Shown: one piece after another, positions 54,936-62,071 of the stretch
Layout of the letters: each line of letters begins with the position of its first letter
Position numbering within the stretch: the stretch's first letter is position 1
Assembly: GCA_944389025.1 (NCBI GenBank)
Contig: CALXKU010000002.1
Location: 62,001 to 126,000 of the forward strand
DNA length: 64,000 nt
Reading direction: 5' to 3'
DNA from: an uncultured Spirochaetaceae bacterium
GTDB lineage: Bacteria > Spirochaetota > Spirochaetia > Sphaerochaetales > Sphaerochaetaceae
The notes under the pieces: generated by a model
Databases searched by the model: none
Told to the model about the DNA's origin: nothing
The model's input: only the letters and a program-made list of their open reading frames with translations
Made by a program: the position numbers and the translations under genes

Positions 54936-57176
54936 ATGATAGAAATAAACGATGGAAGGATGATTCACCTGAAAGGAAAGAACACGAGTTACGTTTTCAG
55001 GATCACGGATACGGACCACCTTGAGCATATTTATTACGGAAAGAGGCTTGAGCATGCACAGGAAGATGGACGTGCGATCATCGATAAAGACCGTTCAAGG
55101 GCCGGACTTTCGATAGCTTTGGATAGCAATCACCCTACTCTGGATCTTAATAACATGGCACTCGAGGCCTCTTTCGAGGGAAAAGGAGATTTCAAATCAC
55201 CACTTGTAAAAATCGAAGGGAGAAAAACCCTGGATTTAAGATATTCAGGCCATAGACTCTACCCTGGCATTAAGCGTTACAGAAGCGCAAGCCTCCCTAT
55301 GGCGGTTGCTGAGGAGGAGAATGCGGAGACGGTTGAAATCCTCCTTAAGGATGAGGAGCAGAAAATCTCTGTGATTCTCTGTTACACGCTATTCAAAGAC
55401 TGGGACATAATAAGCCGTAAAACGATTGTCAGAAATGATGGTAAAGAAGAGATCGTAATAGGAAAATGCGCATCAATGCAGCTTGACCTTTACGGCTCAT
55501 CATTCAGCCTTACATCGCTCGGAGGAGCGTGGCTCAGGGAGCTTGAGGTAAAAAAGCAGAGTCTCTGTTCAGGAACTCTCTCCCTCTCATCAAGAAACAT
55601 GAGCACAGGTTTTGAGACGAACAGTGCGTTCGCCATTGAGGATGAAAGAGGTGGCTGCCTCATTTCCGCACTGGTATACTCATCATCATTCTCAACCACA
55701 TTCGAGATGGGAGAGCAGTCAAGACTCCATATCGTAAGCGGAATAAACAGCGAGAATTTCAAATGGTCCCTCAACCCGGAAGAGGAGTTTGAAAGCCCTG
55801 AAAGTATCATGTGCTTCTCAGAGAAAGGGTTAGCTGACGCTTCACTGCGCTTCAGAAAAGGAATTGAGAAGGTGATAATGAGAGGCCCTTGGAAGGAACG
55901 TCTCCGCCCTCTCATGCTCTCAACAAGGGATATCATGGGCCTTGATGTAAGCGAGAGCAGAATATACGAGCTTTCAGCTGCGGCAAAGGCAATAGGTTTT
56001 GAAGGCATAATCGTGGACGATGGCTGGTTCGGGGTAAGGAGGGAAAGAAACACGAGCCTCGGAGACTGGTATGTCAACTCCCTTAAATTCCCCAGCGGAC
56101 TGAAAATGGTTGCAAGCAACATACACCGCGAAGGCCTTCTTTTCGGTCTCTATTTCGATATCGAGACGGTAAGCAGGAACAGCAATCTTTTCGAGAGTAA
56201 GCCTGAGTGGGCCGTACGTGATAAGAAAGTGAAGACATACAGTTCGAATGAGGAAGACTACCTTCTTGATTTCACGCTTGCTGAGGTTCAGGAGTGGGCG
56301 ACAGACACGATTTCAGAAATCATAGAGACTGCGAAACTCGATTATCTGAGATATGAGAAGACAAGACTGCCTTCCGAAATCTGCTCATCATACCCTGATG
56401 AATTTGAACATCGCTATATCATGGGGGTCTACAGCGTACTGAACTCGATATCACGCAAATACCCCAACCTTCTTATCGAAACCAGCTTCTCCGGCGGTGG
56501 CAGATTTGACCTCGGGATGCTCAGCTATTCCTCGCTGATGAGAATCACGGATAACACGGACCCGATATCGAGGATCAAATCGGTAGAAGGTGCAGGCCTT
56601 TTCTATCCTCAGAAAGCGGGGCTCGTTACAATCTCTTCATCCCCTGATAAAGGTACTGGCAAACAGATAGATATCGAGACAAGATTCAATGCATCCCTAT
56701 TCACCCCTGTCGAGTATTCTCTGGACCTGACAGTACTCATGCCCCATGAGGCGCTTGCAATCAGTAAAGAGATTGAATTCTACAAGCACTACAGGCATGT
56801 TTTGCAATTTGGGAATATAATAAGAGAAGAGAGCGGAGAAAGGGTGATCTGGTCCGCCTCGGACGATGACGCCTCAACAATCATCATTCTCTACCTTATA
56901 AAAGAATTTCCTCTCAACAGAGCGAAGGAAAGGATTTTCGTACGCCAGGCAAATGAGAACTATAAATACAGGATATATTCCCGCACCCATGTTCAGAGGG
57001 AGGATGAGGCCCTCACATCCCCCATGGAGATAGAGAGCTACGAGGCTTGGGGAGACTCTATAAAATGGGCTGGAATAGCACTTACAGACAGAAGCGGTGG
57101 TTACTTTGGATACCAGGAAGACATGAGGAAGCTGAAAGATAACAGCTCCAGACTTTATATCATAAGGAAGATCTGA
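54936..57176 (+). CDS. GH36-family alpha-galactosidase-like protein with altered active site
   Basis: 746 residues, correct length and architecture (N-terminal sandwich, barrel from about 320). VDDGWFG (360-366) and the SGGGRFDLGM and TDNTD (538-542) motifs identify GH36; Asp539 would be acid/base. But the nucleophile loop KWDMNR is LRYEKTR at 471-477, so Glu474 replaces the nucleophile Asp, and FGLWFEPEMV is FGLYFDIETV. It may act on another sugar, have a changed mechanism, or be weakly active. No signal peptide. Followed by gpsA with TGATG overlap. Confidence 0.85.
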   Translation: MIEINDGRMIHLKGKNTSYVFRITDTDHLEHIYYGKRLEHAQEDGRAIIDKDRSRAGLSIALDSNHPTLDLNNMALEASFEGKGDFKSPLVKIEGRKTLDLRYSGHRLYPGIKRYRSASLPMAVAEEENAETVEILLKDEEQKISVILCYTLFKDWDIISRKTIVRNDGKEEIVIGKCASMQLDLYGSSFSLTSLGGAWLRELEVKKQSLCSGTLSLSSRNMSTGFETNSAFAIEDERGGCLISALVYSSSFSTTFEMGEQSRLHIVSGINSENFKWSLNPEEEFESPESIMCFSEKGLADASLRFRKGIEKVIMRGPWKERLRPLMLSTRDIMGLDVSESRIYELSAAAKAIGFEGIIVDDGWFGVRRERNTSLGDWYVNSLKFPSGLKMVASNIHREGLLFGLYFDIETVSRNSNLFESKPEWAVRDKKVKTYSSNEEDYLLDFTLAEVQEWATDTISEIIETAKLDYLRYEKTRLPSEICSSYPDEFEHRYIMGVYSVLNSISRKYPNLLIETSFSGGGRFDLGMLSYSSLMRITDNTDPISRIKSVEGAGLFYPQKAGLVTISSSPDKGTGKQIDIETRFNASLFTPVEYSLDLTVLMPHEALAISKEIEFYKHYRHVLQFGNIIREESGERVIWSASDDDASTIIILYLIKEFPLNRAKERIFVRQANENYKYRIYSRTHVQREDEALTSPMEIESYEAWGDSIKWAGIALTDRSGGYFGYQEDMRKLKDNSSRLYIIRKI

Positions 57177-58132
57177 TGGCTAAGATAGTAATAGCAGGAG
57201 CAGGAACGTTCGGTACAAGCGTTTCCGAACGCCTGGCATGGAACAGGAATAACAAGGTATGCCTTCATACAATCGAGGGTGATGTCGCTAAAGAGATCAA
57301 TGAGGATCACAAGAACTCAAAGTACTTCCCTACACGGTTCATAAACAAAAGCATAGAGGCCTCCGTGTCATACGATGTGTTCGAGGATGCGGATGTCATC
57401 ATGCTCGTAATACCGTCAAAAGCGATAGTAAGTTTCTCACTCGAGATGAAAAGGCATACGAAAAAGAATCCACTCGTTGTGAATCTTGCGAAAGGAATGA
57501 GCGATGACGGGGCGTTCATAACGGAGAAAATCCCGTTTGAGCGCACTGCGAGCATGAAGGGCCCCTCGTTCGCAATCGAGACTCTCAACGGCTTTCCAAC
57601 GGCATTCACGTTCGGAGGGAAGAGAAGCGATTACGAATACTTCAAGAAGGAGGTTATCGCGTATACGGGTTTCTCGCTGGATTACAGCAGCGATGTGAGA
57701 GCGGTAGAGCTGAACAGTATTCTTAAAAACATGTATGCGATCGCCATCGGACTCGTCTCAGGACGCTACAACAGCCCTAACGTAGACTTCCTTGTATACA
57801 CCAAGGCTGTCAACGAGATGAGGGGACTGCTCAATCTCTTCTCATGTGACGAGGAGACCATCTTCCGATATTGCGGTATCGGGGATCTCGGACTGACCAG
57901 CCTTAACGACCTCTCAAGAAACAGGACATTCGGAATGCTCATTGGAAAAGGATTCTCGTACGATGAGAAGTCAGGAGCGACCGTAATTGAGGGAAAGCGC
58001 ACAATAAGACTCATAGGAGATATTGTCACAGAGAAAAAGAGGGAAAATGATTTTCCTCTCGTAATGTCACTCTACCGTCTGATGTATCAGGGAAGCAGCC
58101 TTAACGATTATATCACAGACGCATTGAGCTAA
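57176..58132 (+). CDS. gpsA: Glycerol-3-phosphate dehydrogenase [NAD(P)+]
   Basis: 318 residues. GAGTFGTSVSERLA (NAD loop), VIPSKAI, NLAKGM, MKGPSFAIET and the catalytic-lysine region LNSILKNMYAIAIGLVSG followed by GIGDLGLTSL. Makes sn-glycerol-3-phosphate for phospholipids. Overlaps the GH36-like stop by one base (TGATG), an odd partner, so they are co-transcribed. Downstream lies a MATE remnant on the other strand. Confidence 0.93.
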   Translation: MAKIVIAGAGTFGTSVSERLAWNRNNKVCLHTIEGDVAKEINEDHKNSKYFPTRFINKSIEASVSYDVFEDADVIMLVIPSKAIVSFSLEMKRHTKKNPLVVNLAKGMSDDGAFITEKIPFERTASMKGPSFAIETLNGFPTAFTFGGKRSDYEYFKKEVIAYTGFSLDYSSDVRAVELNSILKNMYAIAIGLVSGRYNSPNVDFLVYTKAVNEMRGLLNLFSCDEETIFRYCGIGDLGLTSLNDLSRNRTFGMLIGKGFSYDEKSGATVIEGKRTIRLIGDIVTEKKRENDFPLVMSLYRLMYQGSSLNDYITDALS

Positions 58133-58135
58133 TTC

Positions 58136-58435
58136 TTTTCTGAAACCGAATGAAATAACATCAACGTCCGCGATAACTACATTCCCCGGGTCCAGAAATC
58201 TGGGCAGGCTGCAATCAATCAGCCGATGGGTGGAGTGCCACAGGCAGACCGGAAACGGAGCCTGTGGATACTCCGGAAAGCCCTTCGGTGCTACTAAACC
58301 AATAATCATGACATCCACAGCGCCATACATCGCATGAAGGACAAAGACTCCAAGAATCGGGAACATGAAACGCGTAAGTTTTGAAAATATGCTGTCAGAT
58401 GTAAAATCCGATCTGTTTTCCATGCTACTCTTCAT
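58136..58435 (-). pseudogene. N-terminal remnant of a MATE transporter
   Basis: The stretch FTSDSIFSKLTRFMFPILGVFVLHAMYGAVDVMIIGLVA matches the first about 40 residues of MATE proteins (TEGSI-L-FMIPxL...MYGAVD). After this the frame reads into unrelated sequence (PKGFPEYPQAPFPVCL...) and no transporter body exists. It is a decayed fragment, with start near 58435 or 58423. The right boundary is approximate; the frame itself continues into the gpsA end. Confidence 0.55.
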
Positions 58436-58521
58436 GACATCAGAGTAATTATGTCCATCATCAGAATAATCTTGGAAAAAGAGGAAAATCATATTAATAT
58501 TTTTACCTAGAGAGTTGTATT

Positions 58522-59085
58522 ATGCGAAAACTTATACCATTAGCCTTCTTAATTCTCATTCTAACAGGGTGCATACCCTATCCCCTTTCCCTGATGTACG
58601 GAGAGAGAAGGCACAGCGGACTTATTGAGGGCAGCTATGAGTACACGGCTTTGGGAGGAAGAACTCTCTACAGCCTCACGATTATCGGTGAGCATGAAGA
58701 GCATGACGGAGCAGATGCGATACTCAGGATCTACACCAAACAGATTGGAGAATATCATCTTGAAGAGACGGTATATGGCAACTACAGCCATAGCCACATA
58801 GCAAAAGGAAAAGAGAACAGTCATGGCAAGTTCGAAAGTTTCCACGTTGATGAACTAGTCTTCGAAAAATCATCTGCCCTGAATTTCAATGGAAGGGTCA
58901 GCGTCCATCTCAGGAACGGATACGGAATAAAAGATGGGGAATACGGGTATGGGGAGAACCTCTACCCGAGGCTAGGCACAAGCCTTTACCTCAAACCTGT
59001 CGACGACTGGGATAATAATGAAACAAGGCCCGGCTATCCAACCGGACCCTGGTATTATGTAAGTAAAAAGACCGTCCTACCTTAA
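58522..59085 (+). CDS. Small exported lipoprotein (hypothetical)
   Basis: 187 residues. Signal peptide RKLIPLAFLILILTGC with Cys17 lipobox (LTGC). The mature part is polar with Tyr/Gly/His; no family recognised. Only a weak AGAG precedes ATG 58522. Its end overlaps the convergent SIMPL gene by 9 bp. No further clue to function. Confidence 0.65.
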   Translation: MRKLIPLAFLILILTGCIPYPLSLMYGERRHSGLIEGSYEYTALGGRTLYSLTIIGEHEEHDGADAILRIYTKQIGEYHLEETVYGNYSHSHIAKGKENSHGKFESFHVDELVFEKSSALNFNGRVSVHLRNGYGIKDGEYGYGENLYPRLGTSLYLKPVDDWDNNETRPGYPTGPWYYVSKKTVLP

Positions 59086-59781
59086 TTCTACGATGATTGA
59101 GACTGAATCCGAGCAGCTAAGGTCATAGCTGTAGAATGTCGTCTTATATGCGGCATCGGATGAAGCGGCAAAAGATGCGGCCTCAAGGCGTAGCACCCCG
59201 TTTGAGTAACTAGGAGCGCTGTTATCGGAAATCGAAATCACATTCCCAAGTTCCCGTCCAATGGCAGAGGCGTAGGTTGCGGCCTTGCCTATGGCATCTG
59301 TCAGGGCAAGACGTCTTGCCTCCGCGATTTCCGCACTCTTATCGCTCTTATCGAGGGTTATGGACGATATTGATATCCCGTTGATTTTGGCAAGGTCTTC
59401 GACAATGGGACCTATCACGGAAATGTCGCTAAGACTCACATCTATGCTCTGATAGCCCCTCTGCCCCGTAAGGACTTTCTGATTATCCACATATCTATAC
59501 TCCGGACTTAAAGACAGATAGTTCGTCCTGATATCCTCATCACTTATCCCATATCTGTCCTTGAGGACACTCACAGCCTCCGTTATTATCGCATCGGTGG
59601 CTTCTCTCGCCTCATCGGTCGTTTCCCTCACAGCCTCCGCAGATACGGTAAATGATGCATTATCGGGATGCATGTAGACGGTGGATGAGCCACTTACGCT
59701 TATTGTTGCACTCTCAGCATCCATCGTCGAACAGGATGCAAGAAAGACTACGGACAATAGCAGAATCAATAACTTCCTCAT
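59077..59781 (-). CDS. SIMPL-domain (DUF541) lipoprotein
   Basis: 234 residues. Lipobox LASC (Cys17). The SIMPL pattern is seen: ATISVSGSSTVYMHPDNASFTVSAEAVRETTDEA, then TNYLSLSPEYRYVDNQKVLTGQRGYQS, and the helix AEARRLALTDAIGKAATYASAIGRELG. These proteins are oligomeric periplasmic or envelope proteins of unknown function. Start ATG 59781 follows GGAGGA; TATAAT about 30 bases upstream fits a promoter. Not linked to Nudix, which lies 110 bp upstream. Confidence 0.9.
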   Translation of the reverse strand: MRKLLILLLSVVFLASCSTMDAESATISVSGSSTVYMHPDNASFTVSAEAVRETTDEAREATDAIITEAVSVLKDRYGISDEDIRTNYLSLSPEYRYVDNQKVLTGQRGYQSIDVSLSDISVIGPIVEDLAKINGISISSITLDKSDKSAEIAEARRLALTDAIGKAATYASAIGRELGNVISISDNSAPSYSNGVLRLEAASFAASSDAAYKTTFYSYDLSCSDSVSIIVELR

Positions 59782-59891
59782 AAAATCCTCCAGAGATGGA
59801 GATTATCTTTCTCCAAGAATTAATTATAGAATACCAGGGCTCCAGCAACATTATATTCCCGCTGTAGAAATCTGTTGAATCCAAGGGAATA

Positions 59892-60515
59892 TCATGAAGA
59901 TACGGTCAAGACCTCCCTGAGATACGGATGCTTCTCCGCATAGCGCAGGAAGTAGCCGAGGGCCATCATCATCGTACCGTTATCAAAAATACCCGTTCCC
60001 ATCTTCTCCACAGCCTCGCTTACGGGCAGAGAAAAGACATCTATCTCCTCGTTCTCATCCAGATCCTGTCCTGCTATGAGTTCAAGATCCTCGGCAAGGT
60101 AGAAATTCTGCCTGTTATCCATGAATGCGGCATTCGGACACACATCTCCAAGTTTCGTAATCCTTCCCCGAAGTCCTGTCTCCTCCAGCAGTTCACGCTG
60201 AGCAGCATGAAGGCTATCCTCCCCCTCATCCACAAGACCGCCGGGGAATTCCCATGTTACACTTGAGTTTCCATGCCTGAACTGCTGCTCCATTATGAAG
60301 CGGGGAACACCCTCCTCATCCCTGAACCATGGTATGACGACGATCCAGTCGGTCGTATGAAGCTGTATGAATGAGGCTTTCTTACTGCCATCGCGGCTTT
60401 CACGTTCGACTTTCATGACATCGAAAATCGGGGTATGGCGCTCAAGGCTCTTTTCCCCCGTTTTCCAGATAAGCTCCTCGCTTTGGCGGGGAGCCTTGAA
60501 AAGATTCTTATCCAT
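59892..60515 (-). CDS. Nudix hydrolase (ADP-ribose pyrophosphatase-like)
   Basis: 207 residues. Nudix box GGLVDEGEDSLHAAQRELLEETGL complete (residues about 105-128 of the protein); the preceding ILE-type strands (FIMEQQFRHG) and WEFPGG fit ADP-ribose/NDP-sugar pyrophosphatases. Start ATG 60515 after AAGGAAG; the upstream in-frame stretch is the mrp tail in another frame. It overlaps mrp by 8 bp, so both are one operon. Confidence 0.93.
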   Translation of the reverse strand: MDKNLFKAPRQSEELIWKTGEKSLERHTPIFDVMKVERESRDGSKKASFIQLHTTDWIVVIPWFRDEEGVPRFIMEQQFRHGNSSVTWEFPGGLVDEGEDSLHAAQRELLEETGLRGRITKLGDVCPNAAFMDNRQNFYLAEDLELIAGQDLDENEEIDVFSLPVSEAVEKMGTGIFDNGTMMMALGYFLRYAEKHPYLREVLTVSS

Positions 60516-61434
60516 TTTTCTTCCTTGAAGGGCAGTTTGACGTACATGTGGCACATGCGCTTGGCTTGCATGACGGAGTTCCGAGGAAGGACGTATCACG
60601 GCTTGTAGAGCACGCAGTACCATTGTTTATCTCATTAGCTATCTCCTTGAGAGCCTCACGGGATGGACGGCTGGCACCGGAATGGGACCAGTCCTTTCCC
60701 TCATCCTCTGCGATTCTGAGATCGATTTCCATCGGTACCTCACCGAGGAACGGCACGTGCATATCCTGGCACATCCTCTTTCCCCCTCCTTTGCCGAAGA
60801 TCGGAATCTCCGTCTTGCAGTTGGGACAGATAAGACCGCTCATGTTCTCAATAACACCAATAATCGCAACTCCGAGTTTCCTTGAGAAATTCACACTACG
60901 TCTGGCATCAAGGATTGCGACATCCTGAGGTGTCGTGACTATTATCGTTCCTGTAAGCTCAGGAATCGACTGGCATACAGTAAGCTGCTCATCTCCAGTT
61001 CCTGGAGGAGTATCGATCAGAAGATAGTCAAGCTCTCCCCACTCCACATCGGCAAGGAACTGCCTGATAGCACCCATCTTCATGCTCCCTCTCCAAATGA
61101 CAGGGGCATCGGGATCCTCAAGGGCAAAAGAGAGGGAGATTACTGAAAGATTATCCCTGACCTTAACCGGCAGAAATGATACCCCATCCTCGCTAGAGAG
61201 GCTCTCGCCCTCAACACCGAACATCTTCGCGACATTCGGTCCGTGCAGGTCCGTATCCAGGACTCCTACCCTGCAGCCCATGTCGGCAAGCTCATTGGCA
61301 AGATTGACCGTTACAGTCGTCTTACCAACACCACCTTTGCCGCTCATGACCATTATCTTGCGTCCGATTTTATCCATGCGCTCACGGATGCGCTCATTCG
61401 TAAGCTCATATTCATCCTTAACCTGATCAGCCAT
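60508..61434 (-). CDS. Mrp/NBP35-family Fe-S carrier ATPase
   Basis: 308 residues. SGKGGVGKTT (31-40) deviant Walker A, LDTDLHGPNVA, and LIDTPPGTGDEQLT. CPNC in the second half bridges the dimer's Fe-S cluster. The last about 30 residues are Cys-rich (five Cys: ACSTS...SCKPSACATCTSNC), not seen in classic Mrp, and may bind another cluster. Start ATG 61434 with GGAGAG; TATGAT lies 30 bases upstream. Cytoplasmic Fe-S delivery. Confidence 0.92.
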   Translation of the reverse strand: MADQVKDEYELTNERIRERMDKIGRKIMVMSGKGGVGKTTVTVNLANELADMGCRVGVLDTDLHGPNVAKMFGVEGESLSSEDGVSFLPVKVRDNLSVISLSFALEDPDAPVIWRGSMKMGAIRQFLADVEWGELDYLLIDTPPGTGDEQLTVCQSIPELTGTIIVTTPQDVAILDARRSVNFSRKLGVAIIGVIENMSGLICPNCKTEIPIFGKGGGKRMCQDMHVPFLGEVPMEIDLRIAEDEGKDWSHSGASRPSREALKEIANEINNGTACSTSRDTSFLGTPSCKPSACATCTSNCPSRKKNG

Positions 61435-61772
61435 TTTACTCTCCATCGGTGTTTTTCCCACCTATCATAATCTAACTTCATGGAAAAGGAAAGGAAAGAG
61501 CCATTACGATATGAATAATAGCGGCTATTTTTACGAAAAAGTACAGGAAACAAGTATCCTGCAAACAGTTCAGTTTTTCACCGATTTTCACATAAAAACA
61601 CGATTTGAGAAATAAAAACACGATTTTGCTTTTCTTTTTTCAACAAAGATTTATCTGCGGTAAGCAATATCAGATTCAAGAGGCATATTCTTGATGTAAT
61701 TACTTGATGAAAGAATTGCTTTTAGGTAAGATTCAGACTTGAATGACTTTAATTTAGCATTAGAGGAGATAA
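61435..61772. other. Intergenic region upstream of oadGA with repeated CGATTT motif
   Basis: About 340 AT-rich bases with no convincing gene; a 34-codon frame at 61511 lacks support. CGATTT occurs at 61582, 61601 and 61621, one helical face apart, and a 15-base ATAAAAACACGATTT is repeated exactly. A promoter for oadG probably lies in the last 100 bases, but no clear -35/-10 pair stands out. Confidence 0.4.
61582..61626 (+). repeat. Direct repeats with CGATTT core, 19-20 bp period
   Basis: ATAAAAACACGATTT at 61592-61606 and 61612-61626 is exact and 20 bp apart; a third, weaker CGATTTT sits at 61582. This is a candidate regulator site for the oad operon. Confidence 0.5.
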
Positions 61773-62060
61773 ATGATGTTACCATTGTTAACGAACTTGC
61801 CTCGAGAAACCCTGGTCCAGCAGATTAATGACGGATTAATCCTGCTTGTCCTTGGTATGGGAACGGTTTTCATTTTCCTTGTTCTGTTAATTTATGCGAC
61901 AAAGATAATGAGTAAGATCTGTGCAAACATCTCACCTGCGGAAACAACTGCGGCAAAGCCTGCACAGAAACCAGCGGCAACCACGGCCAAAGTAGTTGCC
62001 AAGAGCAATGATGCGGCAATCGCAGCAGCCATTGCAGCAGCCTACGACAAAGAAAGATAA
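61773..62060 (+). CDS. oadG: Oxaloacetate decarboxylase gamma subunit
   Basis: 95 residues. One membrane helix (LILLVLGMGTVFIFLVLLIYATKI) and a long Ala/Lys/Pro tail, as in OadG, which joins the soluble alpha subunit to the membrane beta pump and stabilises it. Start ATG 61773 after GAGGAG. Directly upstream of oadA, usual gamma-alpha order. Beta would follow beyond the window. Confidence 0.9.
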   Translation: MMLPLLTNLPRETLVQQINDGLILLVLGMGTVFIFLVLLIYATKIMSKICANISPAETTAAKPAQKPAATTAKVVAKSNDAAIAAAIAAAYDKER

Positions 62061-62071
62061 GGGAGAATCAG

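Noticed and set aside
61511-61615. 34-codon open frame in the intergenic region before oadG
   Set aside because: No ribosome site, no recognisable family, and it runs through the CGATTT repeats; more likely chance.
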